A stretch of 64,000 nucleotides of DNA from Asticcacaulis sp. (GTDB lineage Bacteria; Pseudomonadota; Alphaproteobacteria; Caulobacterales; Caulobacteraceae). The stretch's first letter is position 1, and every line of letters begins with the position of its first letter. Shown here in pieces: positions 56,383 to 64,000 of the stretch. Under the pieces are notes generated by a model. It was given only the letters and a program-made list of their open reading frames with translations, was not told the DNA's origin and ran no database searches. The stretch spans positions 2,200,919-2,264,918 of the forward strand of contig JANQAC010000001.1 in the NCBI GenBank assembly GCA_024707255.1, read 5' to 3'. The translations under genes were made by a program, and so were the position numbers.

Positions 56383-57363
56383 ATGCCCGTGGCCGAAGAC
56401 AGCGTGGTGGCACTGGATGGCGTTTACCTGCGCACCTATCTCCGGCCCTTCCTGCCGTTTCTCGAACGCGATGATGTCACTGAAATCCTGGTCAACCAGC
56501 CGGGTGAAATCTGGATCGAGGCCTCCGGCCAGCCGCACATGCAGCGGATTGACAATCCGGAGATTGACGATCTGCTTCTGAGCCGCCTGGCGGCGCAGAT
56601 CGCCCGCGTGGCGCACCAGGGCATCAACCGCGAAAACCCTCTGCTGGCGGCGTCATTGCCGACCGGAGAGCGCGTCCAGCTTGTCGGTCCGCCAGCGGCG
56701 AAGCACTGGGCTTTGGCCATCCGCCGCCATCGCATGGTCGATCTGTCGCTCGATGCCTATGATCGCGGCCCGATCCCCGATACCGGCGCCAAGGGCAAGC
56801 GTGACGATCTCGCGTTTGCCCGCAAGGAACCTGTCAGGTTCCTGAAAGAAGCGGTACAGGCGCGCAAGACCATACTGATCTCCGGCGGCACGTCCTCCGG
56901 CAAAACGACCTTCCTCAACGCCATGCTGAAGACCATTCCGGCGAATGAGCGCATCATCCTGGTCGAGGACACGCCGGAAATTGCCGACAATCACGCCAAC
57001 TCACTACGTTTGGTGGCGGTGAAAGGCGAGATGGGCGAGGCGCGCGTGACCATCAACGACCTGTTGCAGGCCAGCCTTCGCCTGCGGCCGGACCGGATCA
57101 TCGTTGGTGAAATCCGCGGTGAGGAGGCGGTGACCTTCCTGCGCGCCATCAATACCGGGCATCCCGGTTCGTTCACCACGGTCCATGCCAATACGCCGAA
57201 GGGCGCTTTGGAACAAATCGCCCTGATGGTCATGCAGTCGGGCACGCAACTGACGCGCGCCGAGACGCTGTCCTATGCCGCGTCGCTGATCGATGTGGTG
57301 GTGCAGTTGTCGCGCACCGGCGGCGAGCGCATTATTTCGGATATTGAGCTGCCGAACCGATAA
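56383..57363 (+). CDS. virB11: Type IV secretion ATPase VirB11
   Basis: A 326-residue hexameric traffic ATPase. The N-terminal domain has the DDVTEILVNQPGEIWIE opening; the RecA domain carries Walker A GGTSSGKTT (about 167-175), the Asp box VEDTPEI, Walker B-like RIIVGEIRG and the His box TVHANTPKG. Complete. The end overlaps the convergent CPBP protease gene by 32 bases. Last gene of the operon; no virD4 follows. Confidence 0.95.
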   Translation: MPVAEDSVVALDGVYLRTYLRPFLPFLERDDVTEILVNQPGEIWIEASGQPHMQRIDNPEIDDLLLSRLAAQIARVAHQGINRENPLLAASLPTGERVQLVGPPAAKHWALAIRRHRMVDLSLDAYDRGPIPDTGAKGKRDDLAFARKEPVRFLKEAVQARKTILISGGTSSGKTTFLNAMLKTIPANERIILVEDTPEIADNHANSLRLVAVKGEMGEARVTINDLLQASLRLRPDRIIVGEIRGEEAVTFLRAINTGHPGSFTTVHANTPKGALEQIALMVMQSGTQLTRAETLSYAASLIDVVVQLSRTGGERIISDIELPNR

Positions 57364-58198
57364 ACCGTCCGTCCTTCAGGACCAAAAGAGCCAGCACCGC
57401 CATGATGGCGATGCCGAAGACGGTGTCCCACCACATCAGGCCGGGCGTATTTTGCGTGATGATCGCCGGCGTGCCTTTGAAAACATCATTGGCGGACACG
57501 ACGATAATGGCGCCGAACAGGTTGTTGGCAAAATGCAGACCCCAGCCGAAGGCCAGGCCGCCGGTGCGGATGGCGATCAGCGACAGGACAAAGCCCAGCA
57601 CCGTGGCGCCGACGGCCTGGGGCAGGCCGTTCGGGATGTGCAGAGAACCGAAAGCGACGGCGGCGATGGCGGCGGCGACCATCGGGCGTTTTGTGGCCAG
57701 CAGCAGGCTTTGCGTCAGATAGCCGCGAAAGATGAATTCCTCGGCGAAGGTCTGTATGGCCAGGCAGACAATGGTGGTCAGGATGATGGCGGGGTTGAGC
57801 GTATCGATCGTGCCGGTAAAGCCCTTCGGCGCCATCGCCCAGTCAATGGCTGTGGAAAGGATCAGAACCGTCAGCCAGACCAGCGCGCCGGACCCTACCA
57901 GGCGCCAGTTCCAATTGCCGCACAGGTCTTTGAAGGTTTTGCGGTGGAGGAGGAAGGCCGCCAGGGTGAAGCCGGCAATCAGGCCGGCGAAGACCACGCC
58001 CTGCAAGGCGAAGAACATGACCGGGTGATCACTGGCGCCTTCAGCCTGCAACTGGTCCGGCGTGATCAGGTGAGTTAGTATCAGCGGCAGAAGCAAAGCG
58101 ACCACCAGGATCAGCCATATGACTAAGGCGAGTGGCCAGGCGGCAATATAGCGCCAGAGGCTGTTTTTACCGCGCGAAGCAATGTCGAGATAGGTCAT
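57332..58198 (-). CDS. CPBP-family intramembrane metalloprotease
   Basis: A 288-residue membrane protein with about eight hydrophobic helices. The CAAX-protease/bacteriocin-processing motifs are present: EEFIFRGYL (the EExxxR glutamates), FGSLHIPNG (first histidine) and GWGLHFANN (second histidine). The family matures or degrades membrane substrates; some members give bacteriocin self-immunity. Its last 32 bases overlap the end of virB11 on the other strand, which suggests the two operons were joined late. Confidence 0.88.
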   Translation of the reverse strand: MTYLDIASRGKNSLWRYIAAWPLALVIWLILVVALLLPLILTHLITPDQLQAEGASDHPVMFFALQGVVFAGLIAGFTLAAFLLHRKTFKDLCGNWNWRLVGSGALVWLTVLILSTAIDWAMAPKGFTGTIDTLNPAIILTTIVCLAIQTFAEEFIFRGYLTQSLLLATKRPMVAAAIAAVAFGSLHIPNGLPQAVGATVLGFVLSLIAIRTGGLAFGWGLHFANNLFGAIIVVSANDVFKGTPAIITQNTPGLMWWDTVFGIAIMAVLALLVLKDGRFIGSAAQYPK

Positions 58199-58348
58199 AA
58201 GGTAAAGGAAGGCCGGTCAGGCGCATTTGTCAACCTGGCAATGTGTCAGGCTCGCAAAACAGTGTTTTTTCGGAAATAAAGCCTCGATCTTTTTGCCGCA
58301 TTGGCCCGGTAAGTCTGTGGACTTCATCAATGACTCCGGGGAGTTACC

Positions 58349-59284
58349 ATGCCTGACCATCACATCCATGAACCGGCCCACAAGGAAGAGGGCAGTCTCG
58401 AAGACCTGATCCTGTCCGCCCTGCCATCGCGGCGAAAAACCCTGTGGTTCCTGGGCGCGTCGGCCCTTTCCACAAGTGCTTTGGCGGCCTGTGGCGGCGG
58501 TGGCGGCACGACCATCAGTACCTCGACCTCTTCCTCCAGTTCGTCATCATCGTCGTCGAGTTCCTCTTCCAGCAGCGCCAGCAGCAGTTCGTCGTCATCC
58601 TCGTCTTCATCGTCGGCCAGCGGCGAATGCACCCTGGCGGCCACGGAAACCAATGGTCCCTATCCGGCGGACGGCACCAATTCGGTGAGCGGCGCAATCG
58701 CCAATGTGCTGACGGAGAGTGGCGTGGTCCGCAGCGACATCACAACGAGCTTCGGCAGCTATTCCGGTACGGCAGCCGGTGTGCCCCTGACCCTTACCAT
58801 TACAGTCGAGGACTACAGCTTGGGCTGTACGCCGCTGGAAGGCTATGCCGTCTATATCTGGCATTGCGATCGCTCCGGCCTTTATTCGCTCTATTCTTCC
58901 GGCGTTACGGCGCAGAATTACCTGCGCGGTGTGCAGGTGACCGACGCCAATGGCCAGGTGACCTTCACCACCATTTTCCCCGCCTGTTACAGTGGGCGGA
59001 TGCCGCATATCCATGTCGAGGTCTATGCCAGCCTGTCGACGGCCACGACCGCCAACAACAGCGTCAAGATCACCCAACTGACCTTTGACCGTTCCACCTG
59101 CGAGACGGTTTATAATAATGCGACGGGTTACAACGCCAGCGTCAAAAACCTGGCGGCGATCAGTTTCGCGTCGGATAATGTCTTCAGCGATGATACCTCG
59201 GCGCAACTGACGGCCGCGACGGTCAGCCTCACCGGCGATTACAGCAGCGGCTTTACCGGCACGGTGTCGGTGGCGGTGCCGTAA
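58349..59284 (+). CDS. Intradiol dioxygenase-like lipoprotein with a poly-serine tether
   Basis: A 311-residue envelope protein. The N-terminal part ends in a lipobox (TSALAAC, about residue 48) preceded by an arginine pair. A glycine run and then about 35 serines (58530-58620) form a flexible tether. The rest is a beta-sandwich of the intradiol ring-cleavage type: PYPADGTNSVSG, GYAVYIWHCDRSGLYS (His-Cys-Asp-x-x-Gly-x-Tyr) and PACYSGRMPHIHVEV hold the usual Tyr and His iron ligands. An aromatic ring-opening activity is inferred. GGGGAG lies before the ATG. Confidence 0.85.
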   Translation: MPDHHIHEPAHKEEGSLEDLILSALPSRRKTLWFLGASALSTSALAACGGGGGTTISTSTSSSSSSSSSSSSSSSSASSSSSSSSSSSSASGECTLAATETNGPYPADGTNSVSGAIANVLTESGVVRSDITTSFGSYSGTAAGVPLTLTITVEDYSLGCTPLEGYAVYIWHCDRSGLYSLYSSGVTAQNYLRGVQVTDANGQVTFTTIFPACYSGRMPHIHVEVYASLSTATTANNSVKITQLTFDRSTCETVYNNATGYNASVKNLAAISFASDNVFSDDTSAQLTAATVSLTGDYSSGFTGTVSVAVP

Positions 59285-59324
59285 ACACTTTTCGATTAGA
59301 TCATCATAACAGTGGGCTTGTTCA

Positions 59325-59476
59325 TGTCTTATCCTCCCCTGCGCATTGGGGGAGGTGGCGAGCTTGTCGAGCCGGAGAGGGAAGACCTTCCGCCGGTTTG
59401 CCCCCTCCGTCGCGGACTTATACCACGGCTTGATCCTCCCCCGCTGCGCAGGGGAGGATCAAGCCGTGGCGGGGCG
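59325..59476. repeat. Palindromic repeat with a perfect 19-bp inverted repeat
   Basis: The arms 59423-59441 and 59451-59469 are exact complements (CCACGGCTTGATCCTCCCC on the left) around a nine-base loop. To the left lie a second, smaller CCTCCCC/GGGGAGG pair and a CGGAGAGGGAAGACC stretch. It fills the gap between the dioxygenase-like gene and hfaD. The CTCCCC/GGGGAG core matches the other intergenic repeats in the window. Confidence 0.78.
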
Positions 59477-59500
59477 TACTCTCGATTGAAATTAATGCAA

Positions 59501-60766
59501 TCAGTTGCCGACGTAGTAGGACGCGCTATTGCCTACGGCGCGGGCGGCCGAAACAATGGTGCGACCCTTGGCGATCGTGGCGGTCGCCGTGGCGTTGACA
59601 TCGGAATTATTGACCTGGGTATTATCGACGCCCATATCGGCCTTGCATTCCGCACAGGCATAGCCGATGGCCGAATTGCCGGTGGCATCGGCGGTGACAT
59701 AGCCGTCCCAGCCGGTGGTGCCGTCAAATGAGGCCAGCACATCGACACCGCCGGAGGACAACTGGTTGTTGTCGATGCGGACATACTTGTCGTTATTTCC
59801 AGCCGCCATGCTGTTGCCGATGCCGGTGGCGGTGGCATAGGCCGCGCCGTACTGGTCGGCCTCGATCACGGCCTGCGACTGGACGGCGCCCGCCTGGGTC
59901 TGGTTGTTGGTGACGACCATAGAGCCGCCGGCATTCTGGATATTGACATCATTGCCAGTGGCCGCCGCATTGGCCTGCATGTTCCAGACATTGCCGGCAT
60001 AGACCTCGGCGCGCGCCTGGGTCATGGCCGATTGCGTTTGCGTGATGTCGTGCTCCTGCGAGCCGCGGTCATCGCTGTAGGCGCCGTAATAGTTGTTGGT
60101 CGCCGTGGCGTTATAGGCGTTGGGCGAGGGCGAATAGTGGACGGTCGCCGAGGTATTGGCATGGGCGGCGGTCGTCGATGACTGCACCGAGGTCAGATCG
60201 AGGCGGCTATTGGTGACCTGATAGGCCGTGTGGTTGACCACGGTCGTGGCGTCGCCTTCACCGCTGACATAGATGGCGTTGTTCGGCGCCTGCACATCCG
60301 TCGTGGCGATCACCTGGTCGGCCGTCGATTGCTGGTTTGTGCTGGCGGTCAGGTGGCCGCCCGTGGTCACGCCGGAGCCATAGTTGGCGATAGCCTGGCT
60401 GGTGGCATAGACCGGCGTACCGAGCGAGGTGTCTTCATCACCGGTATTGACGCCATTGATATGCGTTTCGGCCGTTATCCGTCCTTTGTTGAACTGGAAT
60501 GAATACAGCGTGGCGTCGTAATCGACATTGCCGACCTGCAGATTGTTGCCGGCCGCCGAGGTATCCGCCCGCGTCAGGCCGTCATTCTGCTCGACATTCA
60601 GGGTCTGGACGGCGCTGATCGGATTGTTCTGCGTCTGATCATTGCTGAACTGCCCGTCGGGGATTTCCTGACTAGTAGCGGCTGTCGCCGTCAGCAGACA
60701 CAGGATGGCGAGGCTCGCCGGCGGCAACATTTTGCCAGCGGTTAGGATCGGCGCGCGTACCGGCAT
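59501..60766 (-). CDS. hfaD: Holdfast attachment protein HfaD
   Basis: A 421-residue secreted protein that anchors the holdfast polysaccharide to the cell pole or stalk. After a signal peptide (to about residue 32) it is almost all Asn-, Thr-, Ala-, Gly- and Ser-rich strand repeats (TNNQTQAG, GNDVNIQNAG), like HfaD and curli-type surface proteins. Third gene of the hfaA-hfaB-hfaD order. Start at 60766 has GGAG seven bases upstream and overlaps the end of hfaB by 95 bases, so it is translationally coupled. Confidence 0.88.
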   Translation of the reverse strand: MPVRAPILTAGKMLPPASLAILCLLTATAATSQEIPDGQFSNDQTQNNPISAVQTLNVEQNDGLTRADTSAAGNNLQVGNVDYDATLYSFQFNKGRITAETHINGVNTGDEDTSLGTPVYATSQAIANYGSGVTTGGHLTASTNQQSTADQVIATTDVQAPNNAIYVSGEGDATTVVNHTAYQVTNSRLDLTSVQSSTTAAHANTSATVHYSPSPNAYNATATNNYYGAYSDDRGSQEHDITQTQSAMTQARAEVYAGNVWNMQANAAATGNDVNIQNAGGSMVVTNNQTQAGAVQSQAVIEADQYGAAYATATGIGNSMAAGNNDKYVRIDNNQLSSGGVDVLASFDGTTGWDGYVTADATGNSAIGYACAECKADMGVDNTQVNNSDVNATATATIAKGRTIVSAARAVGNSASYYVGN

Positions 60767-61727
60767 TGTTGGTCTCCAGGTTGTCGTAGGCCGGGGTCAG
60801 GCCACCTGTGGCGCCCAGCGTGTCATTGTAGAGAAAGTCGTTTTGCGGATCGAGGCAGACCTCGGGGCCCGGCGCGCCGTACAGATTGGCCATGAATTCC
60901 AGAGTGGCGCGTTCGATCATGGCGCGGACCGCCAGTTGCATCGGCTCCAGCGCGCCCTGGCCGCCGGAGATGTCGAAGATATTGCCGTTCAGCACGTCGA
61001 ACACGCCGGCCTTCACTTCCTTGCCGACGATCTGCTTCTGGTAGGAGATGACATCGACCACTTCCAGCGTGCGGGTATCGACGAGGCGCAGGTCAAGCGC
61101 CACGTTCATTACCAGGGTGCGGCCATAGGCCATGCCCTTGAGGCCGGTGTCCTTGGTGTCGCCGGCATAGGCGTCCACGCCGGAGGAGCGGATATTGTTG
61201 TTCAGTTCGGTGATGCCGCCGACGATGAAGAAGTCGGAGCCGGCGACCTGACCGGCCATGATCTTGCGGTAATCGGCCGGACGCGTCGGGTTGGCGACGG
61301 CGTCATCGGTGATCAGCTTGTTATTGGCGTATTTCAGTTCCAGTTCGCCGACCGAGGTGTCGAAGCGCTCGACCTGGCGGGCGCCGGCTTTTGCCAGGGC
61401 TGTCATCGCCATCAGCGAGGCGCCCTGGGTGATTTCGCGGCCACCATCCAGCGAGGCGCGGCCGGTGTAATCGGAAATGCGGCCGACGGCGAGACGCGGC
61501 GAGGCCAGGCGGTGCGAGCGGGCGTATGAGCCGAGGCAGACCAGGGCATCCGAATAGGCCGTCGGGTTGGCGGTGACCGGCGCCTTGCCGATCGGGTCTT
61601 TATAGTTACCTGAAGCATTGACGCTCGGCGTGGTCATGCAGCCGGTGAGGGCGACGCTGAGGGCGGCCAGGCTGGCGATCGTTGCGACCAGCTTTTTGCC
61701 GGTTTTCGTGTGTGTCATGTGAGCCAT
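60672..61727 (-). CDS. hfaB: Holdfast attachment protein HfaB (CsgG-like)
   Basis: A 351-residue outer-membrane lipoprotein; the lipobox is LTGC (Cys30). The CsgG-type core contains RLAVGRISDYTGR, DFFIVGGITELNNN and LDLRLVDTRTLEVVDVISYQKQIVG, which are the secretion-pore signatures. HfaB is thought to export HfaA and HfaD. The ATG overlaps the hfaA stop by one base (TAATG). Downstream it overlaps hfaD. Confidence 0.92.
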   Translation of the reverse strand: MAHMTHTKTGKKLVATIASLAALSVALTGCMTTPSVNASGNYKDPIGKAPVTANPTAYSDALVCLGSYARSHRLASPRLAVGRISDYTGRASLDGGREITQGASLMAMTALAKAGARQVERFDTSVGELELKYANNKLITDDAVANPTRPADYRKIMAGQVAGSDFFIVGGITELNNNIRSSGVDAYAGDTKDTGLKGMAYGRTLVMNVALDLRLVDTRTLEVVDVISYQKQIVGKEVKAGVFDVLNGNIFDISGGQGALEPMQLAVRAMIERATLEFMANLYGAPGPEVCLDPQNDFLYNDTLGATGGLTPAYDNLETNNAGTRADPNRWQNVAAGEPRHPVSADGDSRY

Positions 61728-62179
61728 TAGAATTGCAGATCCCCAGTGATGTCCGTGCCCTTCGCGCCCGTGGCCGTTGAGCCGTTGGCATTGGCGGTGA
61801 CATTGCCGTTGTTGGTTTGGTTATTGTGTACGATGACTGTGTTGTAGCTGCCGTTGACCACGACCGAGAGGCTGTTGCCGATCGCCGTCGCTCCGCCGAG
61901 CGCACCGGCACCGGAATAGGCATCGCCCGCGCCGAGTGTTTTCGAATAGGCATAGACGCTGTTGTCGGTGCCGGTGACGATCATACCGTCGACCAGGACG
62001 CGGTTGCCATTGGCATCGCGGGTCGAGGGATCGACCGCAGTTTGCATCTGGTGCAGGCTGAGGCCATAGCCCGCCTGGAATGAGGCCGAACTGGTGCTCA
62101 TGCTCTGGGCCTGAGCCGCGCCTGAAAGAGCGGCGGCACCCAGCGCGCTGGTTATGAGCAGGGTCTTGATTATCGTCAT
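61727..62179 (-). CDS. hfaA: Holdfast attachment protein HfaA
   Basis: A 150-residue secreted protein with a signal peptide ending near GAAQA-QS. The mature part is small, Asn-, Gly- and Ser-rich and strand-like (IGNSLSVVVNGSYNTVIVHNNQTNNGNVTA), in line with the amyloid-like HfaA. First gene of hfaA-hfaB-hfaD. GGAG lies seven bases before the ATG. The frame stays open upstream to 62245 but without a signal peptide or ribosome site. Confidence 0.9.
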   Translation of the reverse strand: MTIIKTLLITSALGAAALSGAAQAQSMSTSSASFQAGYGLSLHQMQTAVDPSTRDANGNRVLVDGMIVTGTDNSVYAYSKTLGAGDAYSGAGALGGATAIGNSLSVVVNGSYNTVIVHNNQTNNGNVTANANGSTATGAKGTDITGDLQF

Positions 62180-62424
62180 TCGTGCGCTCCGGGCCTGAGG
62201 CGATATCGCCGCAGACGCAGCCATGGCCAGCAATTCGGATGCCACTTTGGGAGGGAACCCTAAAAATTAGGTGTATTTTTTCCGGAATTGACGCATTAAA
62301 TTCAATTTTATGGGTTTTTTGGTGCCGGGCTGATCGCCGAACCCCTGTCAAAAGGGGAAAAGCAGGGTCATATATAACCAAAATGAACCGTTTTCATTGC
62401 GTATTAGCCGAGAAGTCCCGAAAT

Positions 62425-63120
62425 ATGACAGACGACGCCGAACGGCCTGACCTGGCGCCCCGCAAGGAGCCTGCCTTTAACGCGCCGCTGATGGCCGTGG
62501 TCCTGCCCTTGCTGATTATCGGCTGCTATGCCTTGCAGATTTCCAACGGGCCTGATGTCAATGCGTTGCTGGTCGCCAGTTTTGGCCTGACGCCTCTTTT
62601 GCTACGGCAGGGCAATTTCGAACTGCTCTTTACGCACATCTTCCTGCACGGAAGCTGGACGCATGTGCTTTTCAATGCGGCGGCCTGCCTGATCTTTGCC
62701 ACGCCGGTCATTCGCGCCTTCGGCAGGGGCATTGGCGCCACTCTGTCCTTCTTTGCCTTTTTCTTCTTATGCGGCATGGCGGCAGGGCTTGGCTTCTGCC
62801 TGCTCAACCTGTCTTCGAATGTTCCGGTCGTCGGCGCTTCGGGCGCTATTTATGGCCTGATCGGCGCGTCCAGCCGCATCGCCGGGCAGCGCGGCATTTC
62901 AGGCGGCATTGTTCCGCTGACCAATTCGCGCGTGCTGAGTTCGGGTGCCGTGTGGATCGGCATCAACCTGGCCACGGCCCTGCTGCCATTTCTGCCCGGT
63001 GGGCAGGGCGTGGTCATTGCCTGGCAGGCGCATGTCGCCGGCTATCTGTTCGGTGTGCTGGTGATCGGTCATTGGCTCAAGGCGTTTCATCCTCACTTCT
63101 TCACGAGAAATTTGAATTGA
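62425..63120 (+). CDS. Rhomboid-family intramembrane serine protease
   Basis: A 231-residue membrane protein with six or so helices. The serine is in GASGAIYGLIG and the histidine in WQAHVAGYLFG; the HGSWTHVLFNAA helix is the other family signature. The start at 62425 (MTDDAERPD) is preferred; a frame-internal ATG at 62383 adds 14 residues. Divergent from hfaA, 245 bases away. No direct link to the holdfast is shown. Confidence 0.88.
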   Translation: MTDDAERPDLAPRKEPAFNAPLMAVVLPLLIIGCYALQISNGPDVNALLVASFGLTPLLLRQGNFELLFTHIFLHGSWTHVLFNAAACLIFATPVIRAFGRGIGATLSFFAFFFLCGMAAGLGFCLLNLSSNVPVVGASGAIYGLIGASSRIAGQRGISGGIVPLTNSRVLSSGAVWIGINLATALLPFLPGGQGVVIAWQAHVAGYLFGVLVIGHWLKAFHPHFFTRNLN

Positions 63121-63211
63121 TTTTCCGCAAGGTGAGCGCACCCTCAATCTCCCTTTAACGCGAACGCCACAAGGCGTCTAAATGCCAGACAACATCCGGG
63201 GAGGGTGCTTC

Positions 63212-63642
63212 ATGCTGATAAACCAGTTGCTGAGTACAAAAGGCCGCGAAGTCTTTACGGTCACGCCTGATGACAGCCTCGCCTCGGTCGCGGCGCTGCT
63301 TTATACGCGCAAGGTCGGCGCCTTTGTCGTGCTGGATCGCTCGGATCGGGTTGTCGGCATCGTGTCTGAGCGCGATATCATCCGCGCCATCGCCACGTCG
63401 GGGGGCAGTCGCTGGGGCAGCCGGTTAGCAATATTATGACGCGCGAAGTCTTTTCGGCCGACCCAGGTGAAACCATAGATGCGTTGCTGGGCCACATGAC
63501 CGACCGTCGTATTCGCCACCTGCCGGTCATGGAGGGCGAGCGGCTTGTTGGTATCGTTTCGATTGGTGATCTGGTCAAGGCCAAGATCGCGGCGACGGAA
63601 TATGAGGCCCAGACCTTGAAAGCCTATATTACGGCCGGTTAG
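63212..63642 (+). pseudogene. CBS-domain protein, interrupted by a 1-nt frameshift
   Basis: About 143 residues when joined, two CBS domains. The first has REVFTVTPDDSLASVAALLYTRKVGAFVV and GIVSERDIIRAIA; the second MTREVFSADPGETIDALLGHMTDRRIRHLPV and VGIVSIGDLVKAKI. Such tandem pairs bind adenosyl nucleotides. The frame is lost in the six-G run near 63405; adding one G joins TSGG to QSLGQPVSNIM. The start at 63212 has GGGGAGGG. A read error is likely. Confidence 0.85.
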
Positions 63643-64000
63643 GGCCTTTTGCTTTTCGTCTGCATATAGACGTGTGGTTTTGATGGCCGCCTTTATAAGG
63701 TGTGGAAAAGACTCACTTTGTACGCATTGAGGGGTTGCGACTCCGGGATCGTATCTGTAGAGACCGCACCTCGCTGTTACGGTCCTTTACGGGTTGCGAC
63801 GAAGGCGGAATTGGCCGGTTTGGTTGATTCATTTTGGGTTTGTAAAAATTCAATTAACGCTTGATGCCAATTTGAAATGGAGTTAGAACAGCGCTTCTTC
63901 TGAGTCTCGCATATTTGACGGGGATTGTTCTTCGGAATTGTCCATTGAGGATGCGCTTCTCTGCTTCTGATAGGGTCGGAAACGGCGCTGTTGAAAAAGA
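63643..64000. other. Right-edge region without a clear gene
   Basis: No convincing complete gene. A minus-strand open frame of 48 codons enters from the right edge and stops at 63854-63856, giving KYARLRRSAVLTPFQIGIKR at its end; it could be the tail of a gene outside the window. GGGTTGCGAC occurs twice (63732, 63791) with nothing else shared. No terminator, tRNA or repeat family was recognised. Confidence 0.35.

Noticed and set aside
58520..58625. Repetitive TCN tract as a satellite or assembly artefact
   Set aside because: It is in frame, uses mixed serine codons and links a lipobox to a conserved domain, so it is a genuine poly-serine linker.
63732..63800. GGGTTGCGAC repeated twice, possible CRISPR remnant
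   Set aside because: Only ten bases match, there are just two copies, and no cas gene is present.

Overview
This 64 kb window is a GC-rich alphaproteobacterial chromosome segment. A holdfast-anchoring cluster (hfaA-hfaB-hfaD at the right end) places it in the Caulobacteraceae. Three UrcA-family secreted proteins, an alphaproteobacterial-type SOS box (GTTC-N7-GTTC) on uvrB and the fba/pgk/gap/tkt block fit that family; Asticcacaulis is my best guess for the genus, by gestalt and not by any search.

Layout. 0-5 kb: small secreted proteins, a methyl-accepting chemotaxis protein and a SleB-type cell-wall hydrolase. 5.6-14 kb: uvrB, lipoproteins, a DinB-fold protein, queD-folB and a SAM methyltransferase. 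14.3-16.3 kb: a visibly AT-richer three-gene island (TIGR04255 family protein, an unknown, and a permuted NlpC/P60-like protein), the most accessory-looking stretch. 16.5-26.5 kb: central carbon genes fba, pgk, gap and tkt on the minus strand, interrupted by an OmpR/EnvZ-type two-component pair and two divergent periplasmic EF-hand proteins. 26.6-35.6 kb: DUF4164-zapA, an atypical TDO-like/kynureninase-like pair with a divergent Lrp regulator, the pyrB-lipoprotein-pyrC'-plsY operon, an ICL/PEPM enzyme, an AEC transporter and ruvX. 35.9-40.4 kb: three UrcA genes, gatC-gatA and small secreted proteins. 40.7-49.7 kb: OPT transporter, RidA, flavin reductase, topoisomerase IB, dienelactone hydrolase-like protein, and the Ku-LigD end-joining pair. 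50.2-57.4 kb: a compact type IV secretion operon virB2-B3-B4-B6-B9-B10-B11. 57.3-63.6 kb: CPBP protease, a poly-serine-tethered intradiol dioxygenase-like lipoprotein, hfaDBA, a rhomboid protein and a CBS-domain protein.

Caution on sequence quality: at least ten genes, several of them conserved housekeeping genes, are broken by single-nucleotide shifts, mostly in short homopolymers (for example ruvX, the OPT transporter, the TDO-like gene, the CBS protein and two compensating shifts in the chemoreceptor). This looks like sequencing or assembly error rather than decay. These genes are given as single reconstructed spans, typed as pseudogene only because the read sequence is interrupted.

Large nested palindromes with CTCCC/GGGAG cores lie in four intergenic gaps (18.9, 27.3, 34.0 and 59.4 kb) and look like one dispersed repeat family. 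No tRNA, rRNA, insertion sequence, integrase or CRISPR array was recognised.
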